From an uncultured Flavobacteriales bacterium (GTDB lineage: Bacteria; Bacteroidota; Bacteroidia; Flavobacteriales; BACL11): a DNA stretch of 43,306 nt. The notes beneath the pieces are model-generated. The model saw nothing but the letters and a program-made list of their open reading frames with translations. It did no database searches and had not been told where the DNA came from. A program made the translations under genes and the position numbers. The stretch is from the NCBI GenBank assembly GCA_913031595.1, contig CAJWCP010000012.1:1-43306 (forward strand). The letters are read 5' to 3'. Shown here piece after piece: positions 16,965 through 24,751 of this stretch; position 1 is the stretch's first letter; every line of letters starts with the position of its first letter.

Positions 16965-17459
16965 ATGATCGAGAAGAAAAAAGATCTTTCTTTTTTTAAT
17001 AAAAAAGAGATTCCAAAGGCTAAAGGATTACGCTTTAGTATTGTTGTTTCAGAATGGAATCAAGAAATTACAGAAAAACTTTATGAGGGTGCTTATAATA
17101 CATTAAGAGAATTTGATGTTCTTGATAGTGATATTAAAAGATATGAAGTCCCAGGAAGTTATGAGTTAATCTTTGGAGCTAAGATTTCTTCTAGAGAAGA
17201 TGTTGATGCCATTATCTGCTTAGGGAGTATTATTAAAGGAGATACTAAACACTTTGATTTTATTTGCTCTGCGGTTTCTTTAGGTATAAAAGACTTGAAT
17301 ATAGCGCTAGAAGTGCCTGTTATATTTGGCGTCTTGACTGATGATAATCTTCAACAGGCTATTGATCGTTCTGGAGGAAAACATGGAAACAAAGGAGTAG
17401 AAGCAGCAATAACTGCAATTAAGATGGCAACCCTGAATAAACATAATCAAATTAAATAA
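16965..17459 (+). CDS. ribH: 6,7-dimethyl-8-ribityllumazine synthase
   Basis: A 164-residue enzyme of riboflavin biosynthesis. It condenses 5-amino-6-ribitylaminouracil with 3,4-dihydroxybutanone 4-phosphate to lumazine, usually in an icosahedral or pentameric shell. Family marks are RFSIVVSEWNQEIT at the N terminus (substrate aromatic W31), the VPGSYELI segment (62-69), the catalytic H96 in KGDTKHFDFIC, and PVIFGVLTDDNLQQAIDRSGGKHGNKG near 120-145. No FMN riboswitch is upstream; transcription probably starts before the TPR gene. tRNA-Arg follows about 50 bp later with its own promoter. Confidence 0.97.
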   Translation: MIEKKKDLSFFNKKEIPKAKGLRFSIVVSEWNQEITEKLYEGAYNTLREFDVLDSDIKRYEVPGSYELIFGAKISSREDVDAIICLGSIIKGDTKHFDFICSAVSLGIKDLNIALEVPVIFGVLTDDNLQQAIDRSGGKHGNKGVEAAITAIKMATLNKHNQIK

Positions 17460-17486
17460 AAAGCATTTTAACTTAAGTAAAAATAT

Positions 17487-17494
17487 TAAATTTG
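17487..17494 (+). promoter_or_regulatory. -7 box (TAAATTTG) for tRNA-Arg
   Basis: TAAATTTG matches TAnnTTTG exactly, 14 nt before the first base of the tRNA. A TTTT at 17466-17469 sits 17 bp upstream, at the place of the -33 box. Confidence 0.6.
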
Positions 17495-17508
17495 CCTCCA
17501 ATTTTATT

Positions 17509-17582
17509 GGTCGCGTAGCTCAGCTGGATAGAGCATCTGCCTTCTAAGCAGACGGTCACAGGTTCGAATCCTGTCGCGATCA
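17509..17582 (+). tRNA. trnR: tRNA-Arg (anticodon TCT)
   Basis: A 74-nt cloverleaf. The acceptor GGTCGCG (17509-17515) pairs with CGCGATC (17575-17581) with one G-U pair, and the discriminator is A17582. The anticodon arm CTGC-CTTCTAA-GCAG carries TCT, which reads AGA/AGG arginine codons. AGA is the commonest arginine codon in these genes. The T-loop TTCGAAT is standard. CCA is not encoded. Confidence 0.97.
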
Positions 17583-17586
17583 CATT

Positions 17587-17620
17587 ATAAGTCCTCAATT
17601 TATTGAGGATTTATAGTTTT
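17587..17620. terminator. Hairpin terminator after tRNA-Arg
   Basis: ATAAGTCCTCAA (17587-17598), loop TTTA, TTGAGGATTTAT (17603-17614): a 12-bp stem with one G-U pair, followed by AGTTTTT on the + strand. It ends tRNA-Arg transcription and could also serve the Rieske gene arriving from the other side. Confidence 0.75.
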
Positions 17621-17649
17621 TACAGGAATTTTATTTTAGCAGTTATTAG

Positions 17650-18726
17650 TTAAAGATTCATGAATTTACTAATTAACGTATGAAAATGATGCACACCTTG
17701 CTCCATACTTGGAGAGAAGCGTCCATGTTTATAAAAACGAGAAACTACTCCTTTTTGAACATTTTCTACAATTTCTTCATCTTCTAATTCTACTTTATGT
17801 AAGTCGGCACCTGCTCCTTTTTGTAGTTTTTCTTCATCCCAAACATATGACTTAAATTGAATCTTTGTTTCTTTTTTTGATATTGGCTTAACAATATTTA
17901 AAGATAACCCCCAAGGATAGAAGTTAAACATTATATTAGGAAATAACCAAAAATAATAAGCAGCAATCTTTTTTCCATAATCTTTAGAATCTTTAGGTAA
18001 GTCAAAGCAAATTTCTTTATCTTTTGCAATGCCGATTTGTAAATTAGAGTATTTAAATAGTTCTACTTTATAATTCTCAAATTCAAGAACATTATTTAAG
18101 TCATTATGTACAAAAGGTATATGAAATCCTTCTAAATAATTGTCGCAATATAATGCCCAGTTTGCATTAACAGTGTATTCTTTAGAGAGATCCTCTCTGT
18201 AGTGAAATTCATTGATAGGCATCCACCCTACTCTTTCTTCCATATCTTTTACAAGTTGATCGAAAGAGAAATTAGGTTCTAAATTAGTGAAGATAAATTG
18301 TTTCCATTTTCCTACATGTAATTTTTGAAGGTCTTCTATATCTGAAGGGAAATCTTGCATTCCTTCTGTTTTTGGCATGAATTTGAATTTACCACAATGA
18401 TTAAATTGTCTTCCATGATAACCGCAAGTTATTAGATTCTTAATTTCACCTGCTTTATTGATTAAGATGTTTCCTCTATGTGTGCATACATTTGAATAAC
18501 ATTCTATATTTTTATTATTAATTAAAAAAAGAGGTTCTGGCACTACATCATCTAAGAATTTAAAAGGATATACACTCCCCTCTTTTTGAATTACCGTATC
18601 ATCTGTAATAAATTGCCAATTTCGTGTAAATATCTTTTCCAAAGATAATTTAAACATTTCTTCACTAGAGTAAAATACTCCTGGCAATGTCTTGGATTTA
18701 GTAATGTCATTACTTATGTTGATCAT
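17650..18726 (-). CDS. Rieske-type ring-hydroxylating oxygenase, catalytic alpha subunit
   Basis: A 358-residue non-haem iron oxygenase. The N-terminal Rieske [2Fe-2S] site is C81-x-H83 ... C101-x2-H104 (CTHRG and CGYHG). The catalytic domain has NWALYCDNYLEGFHIPFVH with bridging D195 and iron ligands H202 and H207; the third ligand is probably in the acidic LEDEEIVENVQKG stretch, and a GVHHFHTLI tail follows. Overall layout is close to choline/carnitine monooxygenase-like and related RHO alpha subunits; the substrate cannot be told. Such enzymes need a separate reductase, and none is in the window. It is a single gene flanked by tRNA-Arg and tRNA-Ser. No promoter of the TAnnTTTG type was found in the short space after the tRNA-Ser terminator. 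Confidence 0.92.
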   Translation of the reverse strand: MINISNDITKSKTLPGVFYSSEEMFKLSLEKIFTRNWQFITDDTVIQKEGSVYPFKFLDDVVPEPLFLINNKNIECYSNVCTHRGNILINKAGEIKNLITCGYHGRQFNHCGKFKFMPKTEGMQDFPSDIEDLQKLHVGKWKQFIFTNLEPNFSFDQLVKDMEERVGWMPINEFHYREDLSKEYTVNANWALYCDNYLEGFHIPFVHNDLNNVLEFENYKVELFKYSNLQIGIAKDKEICFDLPKDSKDYGKKIAAYYFWLFPNIMFNFYPWGLSLNIVKPISKKETKIQFKSYVWDEEKLQKGAGADLHKVELEDEEIVENVQKGVVSRFYKHGRFSPSMEQGVHHFHTLISKFMNL

Positions 18727-18742
18727 ATGTTAGGAAGTTAAA

Positions 18743-18773
18743 ATAAACCCAAACAAAATTTGTTTGGGTTTAT
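18743..18773. terminator. 15-bp near-perfect palindrome after tRNA-Ser
   Basis: ATAAACCCAAACAAA (18743-18757) pairs fully with TTTGTTTGGGTTTAT (18759-18773), separated by one base. On the minus strand it follows tRNA-Ser directly and is followed by a T-rich stretch, so it most likely terminates the tRNA transcript before the Rieske gene. Confidence 0.75.
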
Positions 18774-18774
18774 G

Positions 18775-18859
18775 CGGAGAGAGAGGGATTCGAACCCCCG
18801 GTACATTGCTGTACAATGGTTTTCAAGACCACCGCATTCGACCACTCTGCCATCTCTCC
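18775..18859 (-). tRNA. trnS: tRNA-Ser (anticodon TGA)
   Basis: An 85-nt class II tRNA. Acceptor GGAGAGA (18853-18859 on the minus strand) pairs with TCTCTCC, discriminator G at 18775. The anticodon loop CTTGAAA carries TGA, serine UCA. The long variable arm TTGTACAGCAATGTAC is the mark of serine tRNAs. T-loop TTCGAAT is intact. CCA is not encoded. Confidence 0.97.
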
Positions 18860-18874
18860 ATCTTTTAAAGAATG

Positions 18875-18904
18875 CAAAAATATGAATACTTACTTAATCA
18901 CAAA
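18875..18904 (-). promoter_or_regulatory. Complete Bacteroidota promoter for tRNA-Ser
   Basis: On the minus strand TTTG (18901-18904) forms the -33 box, followed by an 18-bp spacer and TATTTTTG (18875-18882) as the -7 box, 15 nt before the tRNA. Both elements match consensus, making it the best promoter in the window. Confidence 0.7.
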
Positions 18905-18981
18905 ATATTTCTTTAGCAAAATTAACTATTAAATTTTCTTGCTTTTTCTTATTTTAGCATCTTAAATTAGGAGAAATAGTT

Positions 18982-20373
18982 ATGAAAAAAATATTATTTT
19001 TTTTACTCCTTTCTAGCTATGTAGTGAAAGCTCAAGAATTACAATCTTTTTTGTCTTTTGCTTCATTTAACTCAGAAGACGGTTCTTTTCTGGAAACTTA
19101 TTTAGCTTTTAATTCTAATACTTTGTCATTAAAAGAAGATGAAGGTCAATATCAAGGTTTTGTCGATGTTTTTATTAAGATTTATAATAACAATAATATT
19201 ATATTTCAAGATAATTATTTATTACAGAGCCCAAAATTTAACAACAAGACTAATAATCTGTTTTTTATAGATCAACAACGAATACCTCTCGAGGATGGAG
19301 ATTATCTTCTTGAAGTCTCTGTTTCAGATCATAATCAGGATTTTATAAAAACTCATTTAGAAAATATTCAGATTAATTATGAAAATATTTCTATATCTGA
19401 TATTCAATTAGTGGATACTTACACATTATCTGAAGATCAGGATATATTGAGTAAAAGTGGGTACAGATTATCACCTTATGTATCAAATTTTTTTCCTCAA
19501 TCAACCAATGAATTAATTTATTATTTTGAAATTTATAATACTTCACTTCTTTCAGATTCCAGGTACATTATTAACACTTATATAGAATCATTTGAAACCA
19601 ATATTTCTTTATTTGATTATAACAAGACTTTAAGAAAAACTTCTTCCCTTATAGAAAGTAATTTATTAAAATTTAATATTTCTCACTTACCTACTGGAAA
19701 TTATAATTTAGTTTGTGAAATTAGGAGTGCTGAAAATGAAAGATTATTTATTAAGAAATTGTTCTTTCAAAGAAGCAATCATTTTACAGCCATTAAGAAT
19801 CACGAAGACCTAAATACTATTGATCTTAAAGGTACCTTTGTTACTGATATGACAAATAAAGATAGTTTACGACAATTTATTGATTACCTCTACCCTATTT
19901 GCACTTCGCAAGAAAATGTATTTGCTCAAAATCAATTAATGTATGATGATTTAGAGCTAATGAAAAAATTCTTTTTTAATTTTTGGCAAGACAGGAATTC
20001 TTTAGAGCCAGGTTTAGAGTGGAAGAATTACTTGAGAAGAGTAAAAGAAGTTAATAAAGAATTTAAATATTTTAAGATACAAGGTTATTTATCTGATAGA
20101 GGGAGAGTTTATTTACAATATGGTTCTCCAAATACTAGACAAGTAGAAATAGATACAAAAGGAAATAAGCCTTATGAAATATGGCATTATTATAAATTAG
20201 GTAATCGTTCTAATCAGAAATTTGTTTTTATTGATAATAATAGAACAGGAGAATATAAATTGGAATTTTCTAATGTAGATGGAGAGGAAAGTAATTTAGA
20301 GTGGATTGAAAAAGTCGAACAAGATGAATATAATAATTCTGATTTTAGAAATAATTACATTAATCCTAGATAA
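18982..20373 (+). CDS. GWxTD domain-containing secreted protein
   Basis: A 463-residue protein with a signal peptide (residues 1-17, cleavage near VKA-Q). The first 290 residues are beta-rich and unassigned. Residues about 290-445 form the GWxTD domain: FFNFWQDRN, a helix GLEWKNYLRRVKEVNKEFKYF, and YLSDRGRVYLQYGSPNTRQ, where GYLSDRG stands for the GWxTD motif (Trp replaced), ending PYEIWHYYKLGNRSNQKFVF. Domain function is unknown; it is common in secreted Bacteroidota proteins. AGGAGAA, an unusual Shine-Dalgarno-like run for this phylum, lies at 18969-18975 before ATG 18982. It starts a three-gene unit with an acyltransferase and a glycosyltransferase, 3 bp from the former. Confidence 0.88.
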   Translation: MKKILFFLLLSSYVVKAQELQSFLSFASFNSEDGSFLETYLAFNSNTLSLKEDEGQYQGFVDVFIKIYNNNNIIFQDNYLLQSPKFNNKTNNLFFIDQQRIPLEDGDYLLEVSVSDHNQDFIKTHLENIQINYENISISDIQLVDTYTLSEDQDILSKSGYRLSPYVSNFFPQSTNELIYYFEIYNTSLLSDSRYIINTYIESFETNISLFDYNKTLRKTSSLIESNLLKFNISHLPTGNYNLVCEIRSAENERLFIKKLFFQRSNHFTAIKNHEDLNTIDLKGTFVTDMTNKDSLRQFIDYLYPICTSQENVFAQNQLMYDDLELMKKFFFNFWQDRNSLEPGLEWKNYLRRVKEVNKEFKYFKIQGYLSDRGRVYLQYGSPNTRQVEIDTKGNKPYEIWHYYKLGNRSNQKFVFIDNNRTGEYKLEFSNVDGEESNLEWIEKVEQDEYNNSDFRNNYINPR

Positions 20374-20376
20374 TAT

Positions 20377-21231
20377 ATGCAGAAAATCTTTGTAATAATT
20401 ATTTACATCTTTTCTTACATGCCTTTTGTTATTTTAAGATTAATATCTCTTAAAATAAGAATTTTTAATAAGCTATTCTTTCGATATAGATATCAAGTAG
20501 TTCTGACTAATTTAAGGTTAGCTTTCCCTGATAAAAAAGAAGTGGAAATAAGAAAAATAAGGAGACAGTTTTATAGATATTTTTTTAATTTAATCATTCA
20601 AATTATAAAGAGCTTAACTGTTAAAAAATCATTTATTGATAAAAGGGTAGAAATATTAAATCCTGAGGTTATAGATAACTTGCTTTTAAATTACCCTAGT
20701 GTTATTTTATTATCAGGACATTATAATAATTGGGAATGGATGGGAGCAAAAATAAGCTTATCTTATAACCAGCCATTTGTTGCGGTATATAAAAAACTAA
20801 GCTCTCCTTCATTTAATAAATTGATTTCTCAAGCTAGGGGTAGATTTGGATCTACTTTAATTAATATGGACGAAAGTATACGTTATATTATTAAACATAA
20901 AGATAAATCTAAAATAATAGGTATGATAGCAGATCAGAACCCTATAGTGAACGAATCCACTTCTTGGTTGCCTTTTTTTGAAAAAGAGGTTCCTGTTTTT
21001 ATAGGAGCAGAACAGATTGCTAAAAAATTAGGATATCCCGTTCTTTTTTGTAATATGAAAAAGACTGGAAATAATAATTATTCTATTACTTTTGAAATTA
21101 TATCAGAAGATTCTAATAATATGAAGGAAGGAGAAATAACAAAAACGTATTTTAATCTTTTAGAGGAGCAAATAAAAAATGAGCCGTCACAATGGTTATG
21201 GTCACATCGAAGATGGAAACACAGAAAATAA
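20377..21231 (+). CDS. LpxL/HtrB-like lysophospholipid/lipid A acyltransferase
   Basis: A 284-residue member of the bacterial lauroyl/myristoyl acyltransferase family. It has an N-terminal membrane segment (about 5-25), the catalytic H115-x4-E120 in SGHYNNWEWMG, a second block AVYKKLSSPSFNKLI, and the third block MIADQNPI with downstream FFEKEVPVFIGAEQIAKKLGYPV, all in the family order. The C terminus WLWSHRRWKHRK is the usual ending. The enzyme probably adds a secondary acyl chain to lipid A or a related lipid at the inner membrane. 3 bp separate it from the GWxTD gene, and it overlaps the following glycosyltransferase start by 19 nt. Confidence 0.93.
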   Translation: MQKIFVIIIYIFSYMPFVILRLISLKIRIFNKLFFRYRYQVVLTNLRLAFPDKKEVEIRKIRRQFYRYFFNLIIQIIKSLTVKKSFIDKRVEILNPEVIDNLLLNYPSVILLSGHYNNWEWMGAKISLSYNQPFVAVYKKLSSPSFNKLISQARGRFGSTLINMDESIRYIIKHKDKSKIIGMIADQNPIVNESTSWLPFFEKEVPVFIGAEQIAKKLGYPVLFCNMKKTGNNNYSITFEIISEDSNNMKEGEITKTYFNLLEEQIKNEPSQWLWSHRRWKHRK

Positions 21232-22229
21232 AATTAGCAATTGTAGTTCTAAATTGGAATGGTAAAAAATGGTTGTCTAAATTTTTACCAACATTAATTA
21301 ATAATAGTGAAGGAGGTGTAGTCTTCTTAGCAGATAATGCTTCTTCTGATGATTCAATAGATTTTGTTAGAACTAATTTTCCTGAGATTAATATTATTAT
21401 AAATGATGATAATTTTGGCTATGCAAAAGGATATAATAAAGCATTAAAACAAATTAATGCTGATTATTTTGTGTTAATTAATTCTGATGTTGAAGTGAAA
21501 AAAGGTTGGATTGAATTTATTATTACTTTAATGGATAAAGATTTAGATATTGCAGCATGTCAACCCAAAATCCTAGACTATAATAATAAAGGAAAGTTTG
21601 AATATGCTGGTGCTAGTGGTGGCTTTATTGATATTCTTGGCTATCCTTTCTGTAGAGGTAGAATTTTAGAAGATATAGAAGAAGATAAAGGTCAGTATGA
21701 TAACTCAACAGAAATCTTTTGGGCGACAGGAGCATGTTTATTTATAAGATCATCTCATTTTTGGAAAATAGGAGGTTTTGACGGTGATTTTTTTGCTCAC
21801 CAAGAAGAAATAGATTTATGCTGGAGGCTGAAAAATAAAGGATATAAAGTTATGGTAGAACCCAAGTCTGTAGTTTACCATGTAGGAGGAGGAACTTTAC
21901 AAGCTTCTTCACCTTTTAAAACATATTTAAATTTTAGAAACAATTTATATATGATCTTTAAGAATTCTCCCCTCTCCCATCTGTTTTTTATTATTCTGCT
22001 TAGATTAATTCTAGATGGGGTTGCAGCTTTTACTTTCTTAAACAAGAAAAAAGGAATAAGACATTTATTTTCTGTAGTTAAAGCTCATTTTATTTTTTAT
22101 ATCACTATTCCTAAACTTCTTGTAAAAAGAAATAAATTAAAACAAAAACATTTTTTGATAGGCAAAATGGATTATTCCATTTTAGTGAAGAATAAATTAC
22201 AAGCTATTAAGCAATTCTCCAATCTTTAG
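21213..22229 (+). CDS. Family 2 glycosyltransferase
   Basis: A 338-residue GT-A glycosyltransferase taken from ATG 21213, giving METQKIKLAIVVLNWNGKKW; an upstream in-frame ATG at 21192 would add seven residues inside the acyltransferase gene and is less likely. Domains: nucleotide-binding start VVLNWNG, DNASSDDS loop, the metal-binding VLINSDVEVKKGW, and acceptor site ATGACLFIRSSHFWKIGGFD with FFAHQEEIDLCWRLKNKGY (catalytic E/D-rich ED motif). One C-terminal membrane-like stretch (LFFIILLRLILDGVAAFTFL). The family resembles rhamnosyl- or dTDP-sugar transferases of cell-surface glycan assembly. With the preceding acyltransferase it suggests lipid A/LPS or surface glycan modification, by inference. 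Confidence 0.92.
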   Translation: METQKIKLAIVVLNWNGKKWLSKFLPTLINNSEGGVVFLADNASSDDSIDFVRTNFPEINIIINDDNFGYAKGYNKALKQINADYFVLINSDVEVKKGWIEFIITLMDKDLDIAACQPKILDYNNKGKFEYAGASGGFIDILGYPFCRGRILEDIEEDKGQYDNSTEIFWATGACLFIRSSHFWKIGGFDGDFFAHQEEIDLCWRLKNKGYKVMVEPKSVVYHVGGGTLQASSPFKTYLNFRNNLYMIFKNSPLSHLFFIILLRLILDGVAAFTFLNKKKGIRHLFSVVKAHFIFYITIPKLLVKRNKLKQKHFLIGKMDYSILVKNKLQAIKQFSNL

Positions 22230-22248
22230 TATGTTATACTATTTGTGT

Positions 22249-22662
22249 TTATAATAAACTTGTCAATGCGGCTTTATAGGAATTTAGTCCGAGTCCACAG
22301 ATAACAGCCTTACAATTTTTAGACAATAGAGATTTTCTTCTAAATTTTTCTCTAGAATATATGTTAGAGATATGTATTTCTATTACTGGTGTTTCTATTG
22401 ATTGAATACAATCTGCTATAGCTACAGAAGTATGGGTGTATCCTCCTGCATTTAATAAAATATAATTATATGAAAAACCAATTTCTTGTAATTTATTTAT
22501 GAGTTCTCCTTCTATGTTGCTTTGAAATTGTTCCAGTTTTATAGCAGGAAATTCTTTTTTCAGTTGAAGAAAATAATTTTCAAAAGAAATATCCCCATAA
22601 ATTTTTGTTTCTCTTTTGCCTAATAAATTTAAATTTGGACCATTAATAATCATTATTTTCAT
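22249..22662 (-). CDS. aroQ: Type II 3-dehydroquinate dehydratase
   Basis: A 137-residue enzyme that converts 3-dehydroquinate to 3-dehydroshikimate in the shikimate pathway, normally a dodecamer. The N-terminal IINGPNLNLLGKRE holds the lid arginine R17, Y22 (TKIYGD) is the catalytic tyrosine, and LNAGGYTHTSVAIADC is the substrate loop. H97 in EIHISNIYSREKFR is the general acid. Length is slightly short but complete. A -7 box ends 6 nt upstream of the ATG, so the message should be nearly leaderless. The gene is divergent from xerD (18 bp between starts) and converges on the glycosyltransferase. Confidence 0.96.
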   Translation of the reverse strand: MKIMIINGPNLNLLGKRETKIYGDISFENYFLQLKKEFPAIKLEQFQSNIEGELINKLQEIGFSYNYILLNAGGYTHTSVAIADCIQSIETPVIEIHISNIYSREKFRRKSLLSKNCKAVICGLGLNSYKAALTSLL

Positions 22663-22667
22663 AATAG

Positions 22668-22675
22668 CAAATTTA
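22668..22675 (-). promoter_or_regulatory. -7 box (TAAATTTG) for aroQ
   Basis: Minus-strand TAAATTTG matches TAnnTTTG and ends 5 nt before ATG 22662, so the message would have a leader of about two bases. It fills most of the 18-bp gap shared with xerD. Confidence 0.5.
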
Positions 22676-22680
22676 TATAA

Positions 22681-23574
22681 ATGAGTTGGGAAACATCTAT
22701 AAAAGATTTTAAAAATTATTTAAAAATAGAAAGGTCTCTTTCTGTAAACTCTGTAGATGCTTATATTCGTGATGTAAAGAAATTAGCTAACTATGCACTT
22801 TCTATAAATACCTCTGAATTAAGAGTAAGTTCGGATGATATACGTGCCTTTATAAAACATATTAATCAAGAAAATATTTCTGCTAGATCTCAAGCTCGTA
22901 TTCTTTCAAGTATTAAAGCCTTTTATAAGTATTTGATACTAGAGGATTATATTACAGAGAACCCTACTGATTTAATAGAATCTCCTAAGATAGGTTTTAG
23001 ACTTCCTGAAACATTATCTTTGACTGAAATAGATAATTTAATTAACTCAATCGATTTACATAATAAGAATGGCTTACGTAATCGTTGTATATTAGAAACT
23101 TTATATAGCTGTGGCTTAAGAGTAACAGAATTAGTTGATTTAAGAATATCAAATCTATACTTTAAAGAACGATATTTAAGAGTTATAGGTAAGGGGAATA
23201 AGGAGCGTCTAGCTCCTATTGGCGAAAAAGCTATTCAAAGTTTAAGGAGATATATAAATGATGTACGTAGTCATCAAGTGATTAAGAAAGGGGCTCATGA
23301 TTTTGTTTTCTTAAATAATAGAGGTTCAAAATTAAGTAGAGTAATGATATTTTTAATTATTAAAAAATTAGCACAAAAGATTGGTTTAAATAAGAAAATT
23401 AGCCCACATACTTTTAGACATTCTTTTGCTACACATCTTATTGAGGGTGGTGCTGATTTAAGAGCTGTACAAGAAATGCTTGGTCATGAAAGTATTACAA
23501 CTACAGAAGTATATACTCATTTAGATAAAGATTACTTAAGGAGTAATATTCTCGAATTTCATCCTAGATCATAA
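22681..23574 (+). CDS. xerD: Site-specific tyrosine recombinase XerD
   Basis: A 297-residue chromosomal recombinase. The N-terminal SAM-like core-binding domain (about 1-90) starts WETSIKDFKNYLKIERSLS. The catalytic residues are all present: R147 (CGLRVTE), K171 (IGKGNKER), H243 and R246 (SPHTFRHSFATHL), H269 (MLGHESI) and nucleophile Y278 (VYTH). Length and sequence match XerD of Bacteroidota, which resolves chromosome dimers at dif with XerC. I see no mobile-element genes beside it, so it is housekeeping. It ends on TAATG, overlapping the MFS gene start by one base. Confidence 0.95.
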   Translation: MSWETSIKDFKNYLKIERSLSVNSVDAYIRDVKKLANYALSINTSELRVSSDDIRAFIKHINQENISARSQARILSSIKAFYKYLILEDYITENPTDLIESPKIGFRLPETLSLTEIDNLINSIDLHNKNGLRNRCILETLYSCGLRVTELVDLRISNLYFKERYLRVIGKGNKERLAPIGEKAIQSLRRYINDVRSHQVIKKGAHDFVFLNNRGSKLSRVMIFLIIKKLAQKIGLNKKISPHTFRHSFATHLIEGGADLRAVQEMLGHESITTTEVYTHLDKDYLRSNILEFHPRS

Positions 23575-24734
23575 TGTTGTACTCTAACATATTTAAAATG
23601 CATTTGTTAAAGGCAGTAATGTGGTTTATGGTTGCAATGCCTATTATTGTTCTTTTTTTTCAAGAGCATGGTTTAAGCTTGTCAGAAGTTATGATATTAC
23701 AGGGAATTTATTCAATAGCTGTAGCTTTATTTGAAATACCTTCCGGATATATAGCAGATGTTTTTGGAAGAAAAAAAACAATTATATTAAGTACTATTTT
23801 TTGTTTTGTAGGTTATTTGATTTTTTCTAGTTATAGTAATTTTTATTTGTTTGCTATTGCTGAAATTTTCGTAGGTATTGGGGGGAGTTTAATGTCAGGA
23901 GCTGATAGCGCTTTAATTTATGATACTTTATTAGAGTCTAAAAGAGAAAAATCATATACTAAGATTGAAGGAAAAAACTATGCTATTGGGAACTTTTCAG
24001 AATCTATTGCTGGAGTCTTTGGAGGATTTTTAGCAGTTACCTCTATTTATATGCCTGTTTATGTACAGACTATTGTGCTTTTCTTTAGTATTCCAATTGC
24101 TTTTTCGTTAGTTGAGCCTACTATAAACAGAGTTAATAAAAAAAAATTTTCTTTTAAATCTATAACTTCAATAGTTAAATTCTCCATGATAGATCATTTG
24201 AAATTAAAATGGTTAATTATTTATTCTTCTGTTATGGGTCTTGGAACATTATCAATGGCTTGGTTTGCTCAACCTTTCTTTAAAGAAATTAACCTTCCTT
24301 TAATATATTTTGGAGTACTTTGGGCAGGACTTAATTTTTCAGCAGGTATTACGTCTTTTAACTCTCATTATTTTTATAAAAATAAAGGGTATAAAATATT
24401 AATAAGCTTATCATTATTAATGTCTAGCTCATTTCTTATACTAGGCTTTAACAATTCTCTTTTAGGCTTATTATTTATATTTTTTATTTATCTCCTTAGA
24501 GGAATTGTCACACCTATTTTACGTACAGAGATAAATATCAATACTTCTTCTAACAAAAGAGCAACAGTATTATCTATACGTAGTTTTATTATTAGAATAT
24601 CTTTTGCAATTCTTGCGCCAATATTAGCTTATATTAGTGAGATATATTCATTAGCAATAGTGTTTTATATTTTAGCGCTTATTATTGGTTTCTTTTCTCT
24701 CTTATCATCCTATAAGCTTATTTACTTAGATTAA
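23574..24734 (+). CDS. MFS family transporter
   Basis: A 386-residue integral membrane protein with about 12 hydrophobic segments. The MFS loop 2-3 motif is clear as GYIADVFGRKKTI (about 61-73), and a loop with LESKREKSYTKIEGKNYAIGN (about 120-140) follows the fourth helix. The early segment LSEVMILQGIYSIAVALFEIPSG is typical of MFS members that include multidrug and nutrient permeases of this size. Substrate and direction cannot be inferred. The start ATG overlaps the stop of xerD by one base. A -7 box just after its stop suggests that the following DUF6787 gene is transcribed separately. Confidence 0.9.
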   Translation: MLYSNIFKMHLLKAVMWFMVAMPIIVLFFQEHGLSLSEVMILQGIYSIAVALFEIPSGYIADVFGRKKTIILSTIFCFVGYLIFSSYSNFYLFAIAEIFVGIGGSLMSGADSALIYDTLLESKREKSYTKIEGKNYAIGNFSESIAGVFGGFLAVTSIYMPVYVQTIVLFFSIPIAFSLVEPTINRVNKKKFSFKSITSIVKFSMIDHLKLKWLIIYSSVMGLGTLSMAWFAQPFFKEINLPLIYFGVLWAGLNFSAGITSFNSHYFYKNKGYKILISLSLLMSSSFLILGFNNSLLGLLFIFFIYLLRGIVTPILRTEININTSSNKRATVLSIRSFIIRISFAILAPILAYISEIYSLAIVFYILALIIGFFSLLSSYKLIYLD

Positions 24735-24739
24735 TATAT

Positions 24740-24747
24740 TATTTTTG
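24740..24747 (+). promoter_or_regulatory. -7 box (TATTTTTG) for the DUF6787 gene
   Basis: TATTTTTG matches TAnnTTTG and ends 4 nt before ATG 24752, implying a leaderless message. The -33 position has only TTTA. Confidence 0.45.
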
Positions 24748-24751
24748 TGAT

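Noticed and set aside
22681-23574. Tyrosine recombinase as integrase of a mobile element
   Set aside because: Length, catalytic residues and aroQ neighbour fit housekeeping XerD; no cargo, repeats or tRNA lie beside it.
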